The notes: generated by a model not told the origin, from the letters alone. A stretch of 64,000 nt of DNA from Aplectana chamaeleonis (GCA_029168955.1 JAPDOI010001441.1:62001-126000), one strand, 5' to 3'; counted from the stretch's first letter, positions 11,164 to 22,552 are shown. Program-made: numbers and translations.

Positions 11164-11438
11164 TTGTGCTTATCTGGGTCAAATTCCGGTCCGTAATTGC
11201 GTCTCGACACGCTTTGCGGCCGCACGCGCTCGAGTCAGCCGAGTTTCCAGCGCCAAAGCCGACTCGATATGGCTTTTTCATACAGTTTTCTTCGATTTTG
11301 TCTAGTTTCCAGTTTCTAAAACCCACCTAGTGTCAACAGATCGGCTGCTGCGGCGCTGGAAACTCTTTCGATTCGAATGCGGCCGCAAGGCGTGCCGAGA
11401 CGCAATTGCGGACCGGAATTTCACCCAGATAAGCACAA
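11164..11438. mobile_element. TA-flanked MITE, GGACCGGAATT family, full copy 1
   Basis: The terminal inverted repeats exceed 50 bp: the left reads TTGTGCTTATCTGGGTCAAA and then TTCCGGTCCG, and the right is the complement, ending AAGCACAA. TA flanks both ends (11162-11163 and 11439-11440). A second full copy is at 17575-17853 with the same interior, including GCGGCCGC-containing blocks. There is no coding capacity. The TA duplication points to mobilisation by a Tc1/mariner transposase. Confidence 0.88.
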
Positions 11439-11440
11439 TA

Positions 11441-12076
11441 CCTCGTCTAAATCCAGACTTTTGCGTTCACTTATGTGAATGTTAAAACTTGTCAGTGGAA
11501 CGAAATGAAGTACAAAACTGCTGAAGCCGAAATTTAATGAGCAGTATACGCAATTTGAAAACACGTGAGAGAAAGTGCAGTCTGCTTTTCATGAACTTTT
11601 TCATACGAGCCCACTTATGCAGAGGATATGCGGCTGAGAGAATATGAATAGGCTCACTAAGGTAAGGTATAAATTCGACGCTCTTCGAAGAAACGTATGC
11701 GAAAAGGGACAATTAGAATACCTTAGAATGGGGTGGGAAAAGAGTTTTTCGTACCTTCAATGAGATACTAATCTAGGTACTCTAGATGGATCTCGCCAAC
11801 TCCTTAGCTTCATCAACGAGACATCTTGGTGGGCAGGCCAAATACGTGAATCAAATATGAGATTGCATGCATCAGTCCTTGCACATATTCTGAGGCGGCA
11901 TTAGAAATACCTCGCATAGAAGGCCAAATCTATTCTGGATTCTTCTGAAGTATAAATGTCCCCATAGTGAGTGAACTCCAGAAAATCATAAAAAGGCCAC
12001 TCGCTTCAACTTTATTTGTGAAACGCTTGTTGAAGTGAACGGGGAACCTGCCTCGAAGCCGGGCTTGTTGATCAAG
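11441..12076. other. Non-coding stretch, nothing recognised
   Basis: AT-rich DNA without a recognisable gene, RNA or bounded element. The longest open frame is 76 codons and has no recognisable motif. Confidence 0.4.
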
Positions 12077-12078
12077 TA

Positions 12079-12244
12079 ACATCCATTTCCCCGCTACTCG
12101 CACTTTTGTGCATTACTATCACAAAGGTGGTGTGGTTTTGAGAACGATAATTGCATTTTCATAGTTGAGTTTCTCGAAAAACAACCGCTTTGCATCTACG
12201 ATTGTGATAATACGACTGCGAGTAGCGGGGCAATGAAGGTTATG
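12079..12244. mobile_element. TA-flanked MITE, CCCCGCTACTCGCA family, copy 1
   Basis: The left end carries CATTTCCCCGCTACTCGCA and the right end its inverted partner TGCGAGTAGCGGGG. TA lies outside each end (12077-12078 and 12245-12246). A related copy sits at 47161-47324 in the opposite orientation and shares interior bases such as AACAACCGCT and its complement. Confidence 0.78.
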
Positions 12245-12250
12245 TACACC

Positions 12251-12374
12251 GAATGGGAGGAGTCTCGGAGCAACTCGGCTGGTAGAGAGGGAGAGCCGCC
12301 GCGTTCACGTCGTCGCTGGAGCGTCATTTGCTTCGAATTCAGGCAGCCGAGTTGCTCTTACGTTCCTCCCATTC
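12251..12374. mobile_element. Hairpin MITE, GAATGGGAGG ends
   Basis: The arms GAATGGGAGGAGTCTCGGAG plus CAACTCGGCTG pair with CAGCCGAGTTG and a CTCCCATTC end, leaving a GC-rich loop. The loop block CGTTCACGTCGTCGCTGGAG is recognisably shared with 42785-42820. It is non-coding and directly abuts the preceding MITE. Confidence 0.7.
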
Positions 12375-12812
12375 TAAGATCCGATCAAAAAGCTCGGAAT
12401 CAGTGCTGAAAAATTCACAACAGTGCGCGCCAGCAATCATTCCATGAGGGAATGTTTGGGAATCTTACAACTCTTTAGTGGAATATTTGTATTGTATACA
12501 TGAAGCTTCAATTTTGAGTTTAAAGAACAAGCCTCATGAACGAAAAATAACATTAGACTTGGGAGGAAGCACTAAATAGATTTTTTCGTACTCATTTTCT
12601 CGCTCTACATGGAGGAACCCATACTAAAGTAGTCCGTTGTTGTTCCATTTGTGGCTACATTTTGCGTCCTGATGTCTGATAGAGCGTGGCTGAGTTCTGT
12701 TGCGGTGTTATTGCCACACTACACTATATTTCAGAGCAAATTTTACTCTGTATCTTCGCGTGCTGGTGCGGAGCGAGGGGAGAAAGAGTGTGCGGGAGAA
12801 GAAGAACCTGAG
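12375..12812. other. Non-coding stretch
   Basis: No gene recognised. The end part (12740-12790, a TGCGGAGCGAG block) resembles 33640-33665, suggesting a dispersed repeat, but no ends can be placed. Confidence 0.35.
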
Positions 12813-12925
12813 TACAGTCATTATCGTGAGAAAATTCCGGTCTGCAGCAGCGGACAAGAGCTATTGCGACACGTAAAATCGCGCTAGGAACACGAGAAAT
12901 CGTGTTGGGACCACGAGTTCTAGGC
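12813..12925. mobile_element. Partial MITE, GGACCGGAATT family
   Basis: This starts with a family-type end next to TA (ACAGTCATTATCGTGAGAAA, then ATTCCGG) and runs into GCGGACAAGAGCTATTGCG. That order matches the left part of the copy at 51781-52095. The opposite terminus is missing, so this is a truncated copy. Confidence 0.55.
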
Positions 12926-13167
12926 ATGATTATCTTCTAGCTGCGTGCTTCAGCGGCGAGAGTCCGCGATTGCAGATCGGATTCCTGCTTCGGTAAGGAC
13001 AGCTAGTTTACGGAAAGAATAGTTGCTTCGGGTTCCCGATTTTCTTACATTTTGGTTTCTTTTTGAATTTGAAGAGCATTGAGCTCTCGTCTGAGCCGAT
13101 TCCGAACATAATCGAAATTTAAGAGGAGGGTAAAGTGTGTGGCTCCGCTGTTTTTTGTGGAGTTCAT
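12926..13167. other. Short non-coding stretch
   Basis: Nothing recognised. The region contains one TGCAGATCGGATTCCTGC self-complementary block at about 12973-12990. Confidence 0.3.
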
Positions 13168-13357
13168 AGGGTGTCTGCAGAGTTCAAGTCGCGGCTTTGC
13201 TCGCAGCGGCGAACAGCACTGGGTGATGTAATATCGATTGCATTCGGTGCTGCTGGTGACCGACGCGGCAACGATAATATTTCGAAGATGTCTTGTCGCC
13301 GCGTCAAGGCTGACGCTCGGCGACCACTCGCCGGTCTCTGTAACTCTGCAGACTTCT
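13168..13357. mobile_element. GC-rich MITE with GTCTGCAGAG ends, copy 1
   Basis: The left end carries GTGTCTGCAGAGTTCAAGTC and the right end ACTCTGCAGACTTC. The interior has TCGATTGCATTCG and GCTGACGCTCGGCGACCACT blocks, which recur in the cluster at 37607-38151. It is non-coding. The GC-rich interior contrasts with the surrounding AT-rich DNA. Confidence 0.75.
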
Positions 13358-13379
13358 TTGGAGTCAAAGTCCAGAAGTC

Positions 13380-13620
13380 AATGTTCGAGGTACCATTTTT
13401 CGAGCGATCGATTTTCGAATATAATCGAAACTTCCCCTCATCGAACACATTTAAAACTTTTTCTTCGAACATTCGATAACAGAATATGTAGGAAATTTCG
13501 TTTATCACGACATTTTAATTTTCGTACAAGCTCGAAAATTGTACTTTTCGATTTATCTGTTTTCGAATATTTTCAAAACTTGATGTTTTAGAACACTCGA
13601 TTCTCGACTGAATTGAGCAG
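13380..13620. repeat. TTCGAA-word low-complexity repeat
   Basis: The segment is built from variants of TTCGAATA, TTTTCGA and TCGAACA on both strands (for example TTTTCGAGCGATCGATTTTC at about 13397). It resembles the word repeats at 46687-46920 and 48985-49320. No clean ends are seen, so I annotate it as repeat sequence only. Confidence 0.55.
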
Positions 13621-14062
13621 TTTGGAGAAGTTGATCGCAGAAAATCGAGTCGGAGCAGTGCAGAGTGCACACGGATTAGGAAAACGTGTGTAAAGAAGTT
13701 CAATGGGTGTGAAAGTAGGGTGTTCTATGGATGGTGTGATGCCAAATTAAGTTCGAGGGAAGGAGTGCGAGGACAGATAGTAGATGTTGCGGAGCAAAAT
13801 TAATAGTTTTTATTCGATAGCTGACAGGGTTCCCACTCGTCTACGCCACTCTCCTTCACTGGGTGATATAAGTAGTGGTAAATATAGTTTTGCTGACATA
13901 ACATTCGTGTTTGGACATTCTAGATAGCAATAAGAGTTATGCTTGCAATAGTCTAGACGTTGAACAGCTCAAGTGGAAACGAGAGAAATGTTTCTGCGAA
14001 AAAACGCTCTGCACTATGAAACTGGAAACACATTTCCCACTCATTTTTGACGAAATCAAGAC
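13621..14062. other. Non-coding stretch, nothing recognised
   Basis: AT-rich DNA with no recognisable gene or bounded repeat. Confidence 0.35.
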
Positions 14063-14069
14063 TTATGTG

Positions 14070-14255
14070 TTGTGCAGAACGCCTTGAACGAACTCAGGTG
14101 AAACGAGTTGTCGAGAATCGGACGAAAAGTTGTCCTGCAGGCGTACGAATGCAGGACAACTTTCGCAGACTCTAGAGAATTGTGGACAACTCTTCGCCCA
14201 ATTCCGACAACTTCTCGACCAATTCCCGACTACTCCTTGCCTGATTCTCAACAGT
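14070..14255. repeat. GACAACTT-word low-complexity repeat
   Basis: Variants of AGTTGTC and its complement GACAACT recur about eight times on both strands. At 14129-14164 they form a hairpin (AAGTTGTCCTGCAGGCGTAC, then GAATGCAGGACAACTT). The design matches the other word-built repeats in the window. No target duplication is found. Confidence 0.55.
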
Positions 14256-14830
14256 TAGCACACAGGTATACACATATACAACTGTATGTACTTACCAAAA
14301 ATAGGGGTCGTCCTTGGGGCGCGTTAATCATGAACCGTAAAAAAAAGTGCGGAATTCGCACTTTTATATAATTTTTCTTAGAGTTTTTTGTTTGTTTCTC
14401 GGAGCGGATTGGGAGATGACGATATTGATTCCGACGCCGACCCTACGTCGGACACAACAAAAACATCAACAAAATGCACAAAATGATAAAGGGGAACGGC
14501 CAAAGTGGAACAGTAACTAGTATTATTGAGGGCTCACGGTTAAGGCGCCTCAAAGACGACGCGCGCGTTCAGCGTTTATCCGTTGCGCGCGTCGCGTGTG
14601 CCGCCCGATCTGCTCCTCAGCCACACCCGCGGCGTGGATTTGATCCACATACCGCTTCTTAGACGTTCGCCAGAGGCAAACTGTGCATCGTATATGCTGT
14701 GGGTCTACAAAATCGTTCAATATAGGCCCCTATTGACCTTGCCCAGCACCAGTGCGCTATCAGTGTAGTGATCTTCAGAATTACTCTAACATAAGACGGT
14801 AAAAGTTTGAGTAGAGAGTAAATCGACCAC
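14256..14830. other. Non-coding stretch with a GC-rich palindromic patch
   Basis: The patch at 14553-14605 pairs GACGACGCGCGCG with a CGCGCGTCG block. A GGCTCACGGTTAAGGCG block (14531-14547) and a GTGGATTTGATCCAC block (about 14634-14648) weakly recall tRNA A and B boxes, but the sequence between them does not fold as a tRNA. Confidence 0.35.
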
Positions 14831-15110
14831 ACTGAACTCAAATATCCTACTCTCGTGGCCCCTAGTTTTCAAAATTGTCGACTTCCGGCGGGACCACAAC
14901 TGAGAAAGGTGTGAGCCACTATACTATAGCGGTGTTCAGCCTCCATCTTAGGCGGTGGAAAATTGCATGTAAGGTGAAAAGACCCCGATAGACTCAACTA
15001 TCCTACTCTCGTGACCCATACTTTGCAAAATGTGGACTCCGGCGGGCCAAACCGCTGGCTGCAGGTGTGGACCCGCCGGAAGTCCACATATTGTACATCA
15101 ATATTATGCT
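14830..15110. repeat. Diverged direct repeat with a hairpin end
   Basis: The block CCTACTCTCGTGGCCC followed by a TTTTCAAAATTG and ACTTCCGGCGGG stretch at about 14848-14902 recurs as CCTACTCTCGTGACCC and ACTCCGGCGGG at about 15001-15040. The second copy ends in a hairpin, TGTGGACTCCGGCGGG against CCCGCCGGAAGTCCACA. This looks like the overlap of two related inverted-repeat elements. Confidence 0.55.
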
Positions 15111-15989
15111 AAACAACCATTGCAAGGTTTAGAGTTGCAAATTTCGATCAGAACTGGATCATTCGAAATTAATTCGAATGGACAATCTTATTTTCAAACG
15201 TTGTTCTGATACTTCATGTGTAACTTCTTGAGAAATATATTTTAAATCGGCCTGCTGCGACTACCGATCATCGAAAAAAGATCAGTACTTGAAAGCTCGA
15301 AAACTTTAAAAATTCACTAACTTGGAAATCCCATGTTTTTGTATGTTCGCTATTTTGAGAAGATGAAAATTAGAGAAACGAGTTTGATATTCAAGAAATC
15401 GGTGATATACAATATAATTGATAACCAGCTCGAAGAATGGAGAAAAAAAAAGAAAAAACCACAGAGATCCACACGAAAAGAAAAGAACAAAAACTGCAGT
15501 CACCACATTTGAAGAATGAGGTGTAAACAGGGTTCTGAGTGTGGCGTCTTCTGAAGTAAGATGACTATGCTACATAAATTCTATTCCTGCGCTCATGTAC
15601 AGCCGGCACGAATAACACTTATTTTTGAGGAAATATTTACATGGTTCTCCTCTGACTCAAGAGAGAGAGAGCGAGAGAGAGAGATAGCAAGAATAAGGGT
15701 GCGAGCAATTCAGCTTCATATAACTTCGTAGCGATGCCTGAACTATGTAGAAAGGCACTTGTCAAATCATTTTTACGAGATTATGGTCAGAATGACCGTA
15801 ATTATGTTGGAGATACGGTAGTGGAAGCAGAGGTGGTGAACGACAACAAATTCTAACTTCATCAATTACCGTTAGACGCATTTAATGAAGTACGATTATT
15901 AGGTCTGGATCTAGAGCCTCCACATAATGTGGTTGCAAAAACTTGAAAACGCACGCTCAGAACAAAAACAAAAGCGCTTGGGAGCGGCA
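15111..15989. other. Non-coding stretch with a GA microsatellite
   Basis: No gene. A GA-rich microsatellite (GAGAGAGAGAGCGAGAGAGA) lies at about 15661-15685. The rest is AT-rich and unassigned. Confidence 0.45.
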
Positions 15990-16411
15990 CCTTACAAGGG
16001 AATGACCAGACCTGGCTGCAAGAACTGACCATGAAACCATGTTCTAGATCAACTACCTCCCGGGTCGTCATAAAAACCCTGTCTTAGCTGCCCGAGTAGT
16101 AGTAAAAGAAAAAGTTATGACCGTAGAAGTTGCAAGCCTTGTAGGTAAAATAAAATTTATCTGAAGTAAACTGTCTTCATCGTTCAAATTATCGAAAACG
16201 TGTCCTACATTCGTGTTCAGCACCTCAAATAACCTACCCCTGGGAGAAGTTTGGACGAAAATTTGTTTTTTTTTATAAAAAACAAATTTTTTGTTACTAT
16301 TACTCGGGCAGCTAGAATAGGATTTTTACAAGTGCCCAGAAGGAGTTTGATTGGAAAAACATGGCTACATGCGTAGTTCTGGCTGCCAGGTCTGGTCACT
16401 CCCCGGTTGGA
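15990..16411. mobile_element. Inverted-repeat element with about 110-bp arms
   Basis: The left arm contains GAATGACCAGACCTGGCTGC and a GCTGCCCGAGTAGTAGTAA block. The right arm contains the inverted equivalents, TTACTATTACTCGGGCAGCT and GGCTGCCAGGTCTGGTCACT. The arms flank a short fragment (16160-16250) of the GTGTTCAGCAC family seen in full at 47851. It is non-coding. Confidence 0.72.
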
Positions 16412-16443
16412 CGGATTTCAGTCCGCAAGGCTCGATAGACATA

Positions 16444-16657
16444 CAGGTCTGGGCTGGGATTCATGAATGCATTGGGTTCCGGCAGGGTTTGATTTGCTTT
16501 GGTTTGGTTAGCTGGCCCAGCTGGGACCAAACCTAACTAAATCACCACCTCGGGCCCAGTTCTGGCCAAGCCTAGCGATGATGAGTCGCTGGACTTCGAA
16601 CGTTTCCAACCAAACCCTGCTGGGAGCTCGGTTTAGCGTTCTTGAGTCCCAGCCCTG
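16444..16657. mobile_element. Possible hAT-type element, GGTTTGG-word interior
   Basis: The ends CAGGTCTGGGCTGGG and CCCAGCCCTG are inverted. The interior is a mosaic of GGTTTGG, GGCCCAG and CCAAACC words. The terminus resembles hAT ends, but the flanking octamers do not match, so the assignment is weaker than for 10518-10799. Confidence 0.5.
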
Positions 16658-16828
16658 ATCTCTTAAATGACAAGCATGTTAGAAAATAGGAAAACGATCA
16701 CCAGCCTCCATGGTTTGCGCTACTCGAAATCGATACCTATCGTTTGTAAACCCTTCGCGGTACGCTGACAGACGCCATAACTCACTGACTCATTCAGTGA
16801 CTCGGTTTTCATCATGCTCTAGCAGACA
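16658..16828. other. Short non-coding stretch
   Basis: Nothing recognised between the preceding element and the MITE that starts at 16829. Confidence 0.3.
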
Positions 16829-16965
16829 GCGTCGGCACGGATCCCAGTGATACTTCGCGTACACTTACTCGGTGTGCATAAGCTACTATAACATACATAC
16901 GTGCACCGCGTTTCCGCCAACACACAACACAGAACGCATAGTATCAGTAGGATTCTTGGCGACAG
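16829..16965. mobile_element. Tc1-like MITE, CAGTCGGCAC family, copy 1
   Basis: The left end reads GCGTCGGCACGGATC and then CAGTGATACTTCGCG; the right end is the inverted GTATCAGTAGGATTCTTGGC followed by GACAG and TA. The centre is the family's TATAACATA block. Related copies or halves lie at 27829, 33313, 35757, 37539, 40188 and 55456. The CAGT terminus beside TA is typical of Tc1-type elements. Confidence 0.75.
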
Positions 16966-17572
16966 TAAGTCTATGATGAGCCGCTTCCAGAGAAAATAGT
17001 CGAGTCCAGTCCGAAAGCCTGACACTGCGAGGACGGAGGTTCTACAAGAAAAAAGTGCTGTCAACGAAAAATTACAGTTATCAGCAACGAGCAAATCAAT
17101 ACGACTAGTAGGTTGCTCGAGAGACTCAAATTATTATTCGTTTACTTTTTTTAAAACTATATTCATTTTTCTGAGTAGGATCCGCATCAGATCAGAGAGT
17201 CGGGAAAAGAGCACATTCGTTCGGCTTAACTTTTCTCTATGTAAGATTGATGTCTACCTGCAACTCTACCTTGCAACCTGCGATAACTTGTGCATGGTGC
17301 TACTCAAGTTATCACTTGAGCACTTTTTTCATAAATTTCACTAATGCAGTCTGTACCTCGCGAGTCAAAATGTAGACTTAGCGCAACTTTGTCAAACGAA
17401 AAATCATCGGACTGCGAGTAGATTCTGATATAGACGTATAGACAAGCTAATGAGTAGATCACGTCGATTGAAAAGCGCAATATAGGCGAAATATCCTCGG
17501 CCGACAAGCTACGCCTTGGCTTGATTATTTTATACTCCACTGAAGCCCAGGTTCAAGTCAACTGTTGGTTAT
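16966..17572. other. Non-coding stretch, nothing recognised
   Basis: AT-rich DNA. Open frames of up to 78 codons show no recognisable motif. No bounded repeat is seen. Confidence 0.35.
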
Positions 17573-17574
17573 TA

Positions 17575-17853
17575 CTGTGCTTCTCTGAGCCAAATTCCGG
17601 TCCGCATTTGCGTCTCAACACGCTTTGCGGCCGCACGCGCTCGAGTCGGCCGAGTTTCCAACGCCAAAACCGGCTCCATGTGGCTTTTTTATGCAGTTTT
17701 CTGCAATTTTTATTCATTTCCAGTTTCCAAAACCCAGCTAGGATCAACAGATCGGCGGCTGCGGCGCTATAAACTCTTTCGATTCCGGAGCGTGCGGCCG
17801 CAAAGCGTGTCGAGACGCAATTGCGGACCGGAATTCGGCCCAGAGAAGCACTG
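17575..17853. mobile_element. TA-flanked MITE, GGACCGGAATT family, full copy 2
   Basis: The left end CTGTGCTTCTCTGAGCCAAA and the right end CCCAGAGAAGCACTG are inverted. TA flanks both (17573-17574 and 17854-17855). The interior closely follows copy 1 at 11164-11438, including the GCGGCCGCACGCGCTCGAGT block. The open frames across it are incidental. Confidence 0.9.
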
Positions 17854-18189
17854 TAACAATGAAAGCTGCACGTTCTCTGAAGCGCAACATATACTCCACC
17901 TCTATTACAGGCAATTTCTGCCGCCCATTAAGCCAAATTTGAGGGACCTATTAGGGACCGCATGTGACAAAAGCGTTTATTGTCATCGCACAGGAGACAG
18001 ACAAAAAACGGTTCAGGCTGACAAACATATTCACATTATTGTACTGCGTTTCTTACCACCATATGCCGACATACGAAGAGAGTTGGTGACGCGGGGCTGC
18101 CACTTTCAATCGATAAACTGCGTCGCGGGACAGCTATTTCGTCCGGTACGCATTAGACTTCAGACAGTGCGATACTGGTTGTAAAACTG

Positions 18190-19110
18190 CAATCGCTTCA
18201 GAGTTCGCTCGCGGAGCGGCGCGAAGTTATAATCGGCCCACGCATCGATAAAGGACGACGCGTGGCGCCGTCACTAGATGCTCACAGTGGAAAGGCGTGA
18301 TTCATCCGAAATGAACCGCAATCGCCTCCGCGCCACGTCATTCGCTTCGCCTTGCAATACAACGCGACGCGATAAACGTCGCGCAAGGTCCAGCTTGTTT
18401 CTGTTTTTTTTGAGTGTTTTCATGAATACAAATAAGTCTGACAGGGAAAGCAATTAAATAAACGTAGTAGGATGACTTGCACACGAAAAACGTAAAAAAC
18501 TGTCGCTACTGTTACTTGAAAATTGCTGCAGTTTGTTTATGCGAAATCGCGTACGTAAGCGGTTGCGCTTAGCCGCCCATCGCTCACACTTAGATAATAT
18601 CTAATAGATATCCTGCGCGACGCAATTTTCGCATCTCACTAGGAGGGTTTTTAGAGTTCCACCGCGGAGCGGCGCGATTTTCTGATTCGTATGCGAATCG
18701 ACGAGCGAACGATGCCCACAGAAAACATCTCATCGCGCCGTGATGGAATTGTGAGATAGGCATAACATGTGCCACTGCGTTGTGTCGCTGAAACTCTGAA
18801 CGCTGCCTTACAGCGCGACGCGAGTGACTTTGCGCAAATGTTATTTGAGCGTAGGGGGCCGAATAGAGTTCCGCCGCTGAAAGGCGCCGCAGCATGCAAT
18901 GGAGGAGAAATGATCGTGCGAAGCCGCATTATCGATACTCCTCCATTGCATGCTGCCGCACATTCAAGCGACGGGACTCTATTCGGCCCCTAGATCTCGA
19001 CGAATTTAGTCCCCCTACTGTGAACCCCTATGTAGCTAAGGCGCGACATTGCGTCGCCTGATCGATGCACATGGTTGATTAAAACTCCGCGTCGCGGTGC
19101 AAGCGAGCTT
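18190..19110. repeat. CGCG-rich repeat cluster with a hairpin
   Basis: Blocks such as GCGGAGCGGCGCGA (18211 and 18663) and CGCGACGC words recur. At 18855-18990 there is a strong inverted repeat: GGCCGAATAGAGTTCCGCCG and GCAGCATGCAATGGAGGA pair with TCCTCCATTGCATGCTGC and GGACTCTATTCGGCC. Several overlapping MITEs are likely, but only the hairpin has clear ends. There is no gene. Confidence 0.6.
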
Positions 19111-20009
19111 TAAACAGCGCCTACTACTGGATGAGAAGATTGAAAAATCAAGTCATCGATAAAATTCAAAGGGATCAGCAAATTTTTATCGAACGTACGA
19201 AAAGAGAAGTCATGTTAAAAAAATGTGGAAATCGATTATGCAAAGGGTGTCACCCACAATGATGCGTACAATATGCAACAGTATAAGCAAATGCATTGCG
19301 TGAAGGCACGAAAAGCCGAATGCGAGAACAAATTAACAAAGTTAGTAGTTCAAAATTTCAGTAAAATCCACAAATTAAAGTTTCCTGAAGACATTGGAGG
19401 ACGGTTAACGCACGCGCGTTTACAAAATTTTAGGTACCAATATTCAAACATTACCAGTGAACGTTCAACAAGGGTTCAGTCGTGACCATGGAGTGCTGCA
19501 TTGTAACCCGAAGGAGCATGCGATGATGGGGTAATTACACTTCCTATACGCCTTGGAATGCCGCGCCCAGCTGGAAAATTAATTTTTTCCCATCCCTGAT
19601 TGCTTTTTTGCCGCACGCGAATGAATGGAACAGCGCAAGGACCAATAAAATTGTCTGGTATTTTTTCTGCACACGAATGCATTTTCCATTCAGAGAAGCA
19701 TATAGTCACGATCCGAGATTTGTAATTGAAATTGCTAAGAAGAATAGCTCAAGACAAGCGATGTATCACATCGGGTCTACTTTATCGCCTATTCGTCTTA
19801 CACTCTCTGATGAGCAGAGCTTGAGAGTAAATTTACAAATTTCACTAGCATACATACGTCAGACTTTCTCAACTTCAAGCTCTCTTTCAAATAAACTCCA
19901 AGGATTTTCTATTATAAACGTATGCGTTCTTTAAGTGCTCAGTAAGTCATGGGTATTACGGGAATGTTTTCGCTGAAGAGAGTTCCTCGCTTTGGAAGTA
20001 GTACTGGAC
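19111..20009. other. Non-coding stretch, nothing recognised
   Basis: An 86-codon frame (19225-19485) and a 108-codon frame (19608-19934) are present, but neither translation shows a motif or an RNA-processing context that I can support as a gene. Confidence 0.35.
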
Positions 20010-21345
20010 GATGCGACTGTTTGAGACGAAATGCCTTTCAATTAGAAGTAACTCCGAGAATGTTTCCAGATTTAAGTTTGTAGCTGCTACAGAAATTTTT
20101 GAGCTGGGTCACGGGGGAGTTTTCTCATTTGGGCGAAAACAACTGCTATGGATCAGGCACGTTTTTGGGATCTTTAGAAAAACATATTTAGAATTTGGCT
20201 TGTAAGTTCGGGGTCACTAGGAGTCCTGAACACGAAATTGAACTTCATCTGTCGGTTTCCAAAAAACGTCGACATTTTTGGTCCGAGGCCTATCACCGGT
20301 TAAAATCAGCGGAGCAAGACCCGACTTTTGATAATTTTCGAAACGCTCAAACAGATTTTCCTCGAAACTTCCCGTAAGAGGTTAGTGCTGAACACAAATC
20401 TGAAATCTGTTCACCGATTTTCGATAGATTCCGATAGGTTACGATGGGTAGACGGTTGGTCAAAATCTTAGATCTTGCTGAAAATCTCTCCGTGGGGGTG
20501 ATCTGGGGTGACAAACACGAAATTGAAGTCCTCTTATCGATTTTCGCAATGCTAAGGTAGCTTACGTCAGCTGAAAGACATTATATCTAACGTGACTTAC
20601 AGAAGAGCCTCAGAATACTGAGAAGCGGACTTCAAATTCATATTAAAGGCAGGATTCCCGATAGAAACTTTTTTAGGCTCTCTTAATGAGAAAGTGGATT
20701 TGGTCTTCAAAAAAGAAAAAATAAGTGAAGAAAACCCGGAAACTTGCAGGAAAAGCGCTTAAAAACAAGGCTAAACGGCTAATTACCGGTGTCAGCCGGC
20801 CCATTAATTAACGCGATTTTCGTTAATGTTTGTCTATGCGCTTTCACTGTTAAAGTAGTCAGTAGTATTCAGAAGTGTTTAGAAGTTACTTTAGAAGCAA
20901 AATGAAAGTTAACAAAACAGGCTTTTATTTAAATCTCGATATCTGGGGCGGGAGGATACCAAACAAAAACTTGTTCCTGAGCATTTTTTATCCAATTTTT
21001 TACTTATTTTCACTTTTTTGATGCCTAAATTTACCTTACCATGAGGATAGCACAACAACCAATTTTATCGCGAGCCCTGCCTTTAAGTACACCCAAAAAC
21101 CCCTAGAAGAAATAGTTTGAGCCAAATCCCAAAAATTTTTTTCTCAAAAGCACTGAAAATCGCCTGTGGAGAGGTACCTCAATAATTCGTCCAACTGAAA
21201 AAACCCCTCCGCAACCCGATTCGAAGTTCTCTTTAGCAGCTGCGAACTTGGATTCGAGAACGTCCTCAGAAGTAAACCTAATTGGAACGTCTTCAGTTGC
21301 AAATGCACTAAACCACCAAAAAGGTTTCTTAGCAAGCATGATTAT
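20010..21345. mobile_element. Long inverted-repeat element of the ACACGAATCTG family, interrupted
   Basis: Arms of about 200 bp at 20010-20210 and 21115-21345 are inverted copies. Markers include GTTTGTAGCTGCTA against TAGCAGCTGCGAACTT and the TTTTTGGGATCTTTAG region against its complement. Between them lies family sequence with GCTGAACACAAATCTGAA-like blocks. A TTAA element is inserted at 20643-21086. Relatives are at 28430, 47851 and 52860. Confidence 0.7.
20643..21086. mobile_element. TTAA element, AGGCAGGGTTC group, copy 1
   Basis: The ends AGGCAGGATTCCCGAT and ATCGCGAGCCCTGCCT are inverted, and TTAA lies at both ends (20643-20646 and 21083-21086). A TTAA target is the hallmark of piggyBac-type transposition. 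The 444-bp element has no transposase. It contains GAGGATAGCACAACAACCAA, whose complement occurs in the copies at 32846 and 47339. It lies inside the larger inverted-repeat element. Confidence 0.85.
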
Positions 21346-21981
21346 AATCGCAGAGAATCTCTATATATGATGTGAGAAAATTGTGGAAGGTTAGTAAGGA
21401 ACAACTCCGGTTTATTCAGAGGTACATTCGTTTTTAAGATGGTTTTCCCACAGATATGCAGAAATATCCTGGCAAGACTCACTTATCGGACTACATTTCA
21501 GCATATATTATTACGTTAGCGAACGCTTCATATGAACAACACTCGTCTAATGCAATATAATTTGGGACCAATTAGCCACAAAACCCGCGTTTATTAAATT
21601 GTATATTTCACATTTGCAGGCCAGCAAAGCGACAAAAATACATATTATCTGCTGCATAGCTGTTAGGTAAAGGAAGCATGGCACGGATATGTATTGCACA
21701 ATCGAAACTTTCAATGCTGTAAACGAAAAGATGTTTTAATGATTTTCGGAAGAAAAACAAACAGATTTTAAGGAAACATGTTAAGTAAAACTACAGAGAG
21801 GCGGAAAGAGATGCCTTGCCTAGGCCATTGTTATACCAAAGTTTGGAGAAAGTTTCGGCCAAATGTTACGAATCGTGTGGGGAACATGCGGCTCCCTCAA
21901 TACAAATGGCTGCCTTTGGAACACTTTGGAGCACCTGTTGCGGTCACCGGCTTGAAAGGAATGGCCTTTCTCATTCACCGC
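21346..21981. other. Non-coding stretch, nothing recognised
   Basis: AT-rich DNA with no motif-bearing frame and no bounded repeat. Confidence 0.35.
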
Positions 21982-22440
21982 CGTCGCGGCGGTGTGTGAG
22001 AAAGAGCAGTATCGAATAATCGCGGAGCGACAGCGCTTCTGAAGGAATCGATTGCTTTGGCGAGCAAAACAGCAATCCGTCGAGTGGAATGGGATGATAT
22101 CTTTATTCGAGATTGGTTGAAATTTTTGTCTTTAACCACATCTTGGAAATTGAGCAAATATGAGTATCGCAACGATGACATTGGCGCCGCTCTTCATATT
22201 CTTCAATATTGTGCAATGTTGTGATAAAATCACGGCGATATGTACATTTGCTGAAAACTTCGGCAATGTGGTTGAAAACAGAGGTGTCGACCACTTTCAG
22301 TTGAAGATCTCATCCCACGTAACTCCACGAACTGCCTCTGTGCCTATAAAAGCAACCGATTTTCTCCAAAACGCAATATCGCCGCGATAGATTGAGACCG
22401 GTTTTTTCACTCATCGCCGCGACGGAAGTATGATCCCGAC
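21982..22440. mobile_element. Inverted-repeat element, GTCGGGATCATAC family, copy 1
   Basis: The right end carries CATCGCCGCGACGGAAGTAT and then GATCCCGAC. The left end carries the weaker inverted counterpart GTCGCGGCGGTGTGTGAGAA. The interior order (GGAATCGATTG, a long spacer, CAACCGATTTTCTCC) matches the better-preserved copy at 54329-54793. It is non-coding. Confidence 0.65.
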
Positions 22441-22512
22441 CTTAGAGGAATGCTCTGCATACGATCGTCTTCGACCCGGCCTTTAAACTTGCAGAAGCAC
22501 GCGCTCGTCCTC

Positions 22513-22552
22513 CTATCATACATAATAATAATACATAATAATAATAAACGGC
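22513..22552. repeat. ATA-rich microsatellite
   Basis: An imperfect run of ATA and ATAAT units lies just before the 42-bp satellite array. Confidence 0.8.

Noticed and set aside
13135..13591. Overlapping frames of 114-117 residues
   Set aside because: They run across a GC-rich MITE and a TTCGAA-word repeat on both strands.
14531..14660. Possible tRNA or tRNA-derived SINE head
   Set aside because: The A-box-like and B-box-like words are about 100 bp apart with a GC-rich palindrome between them, and no cloverleaf can be drawn.
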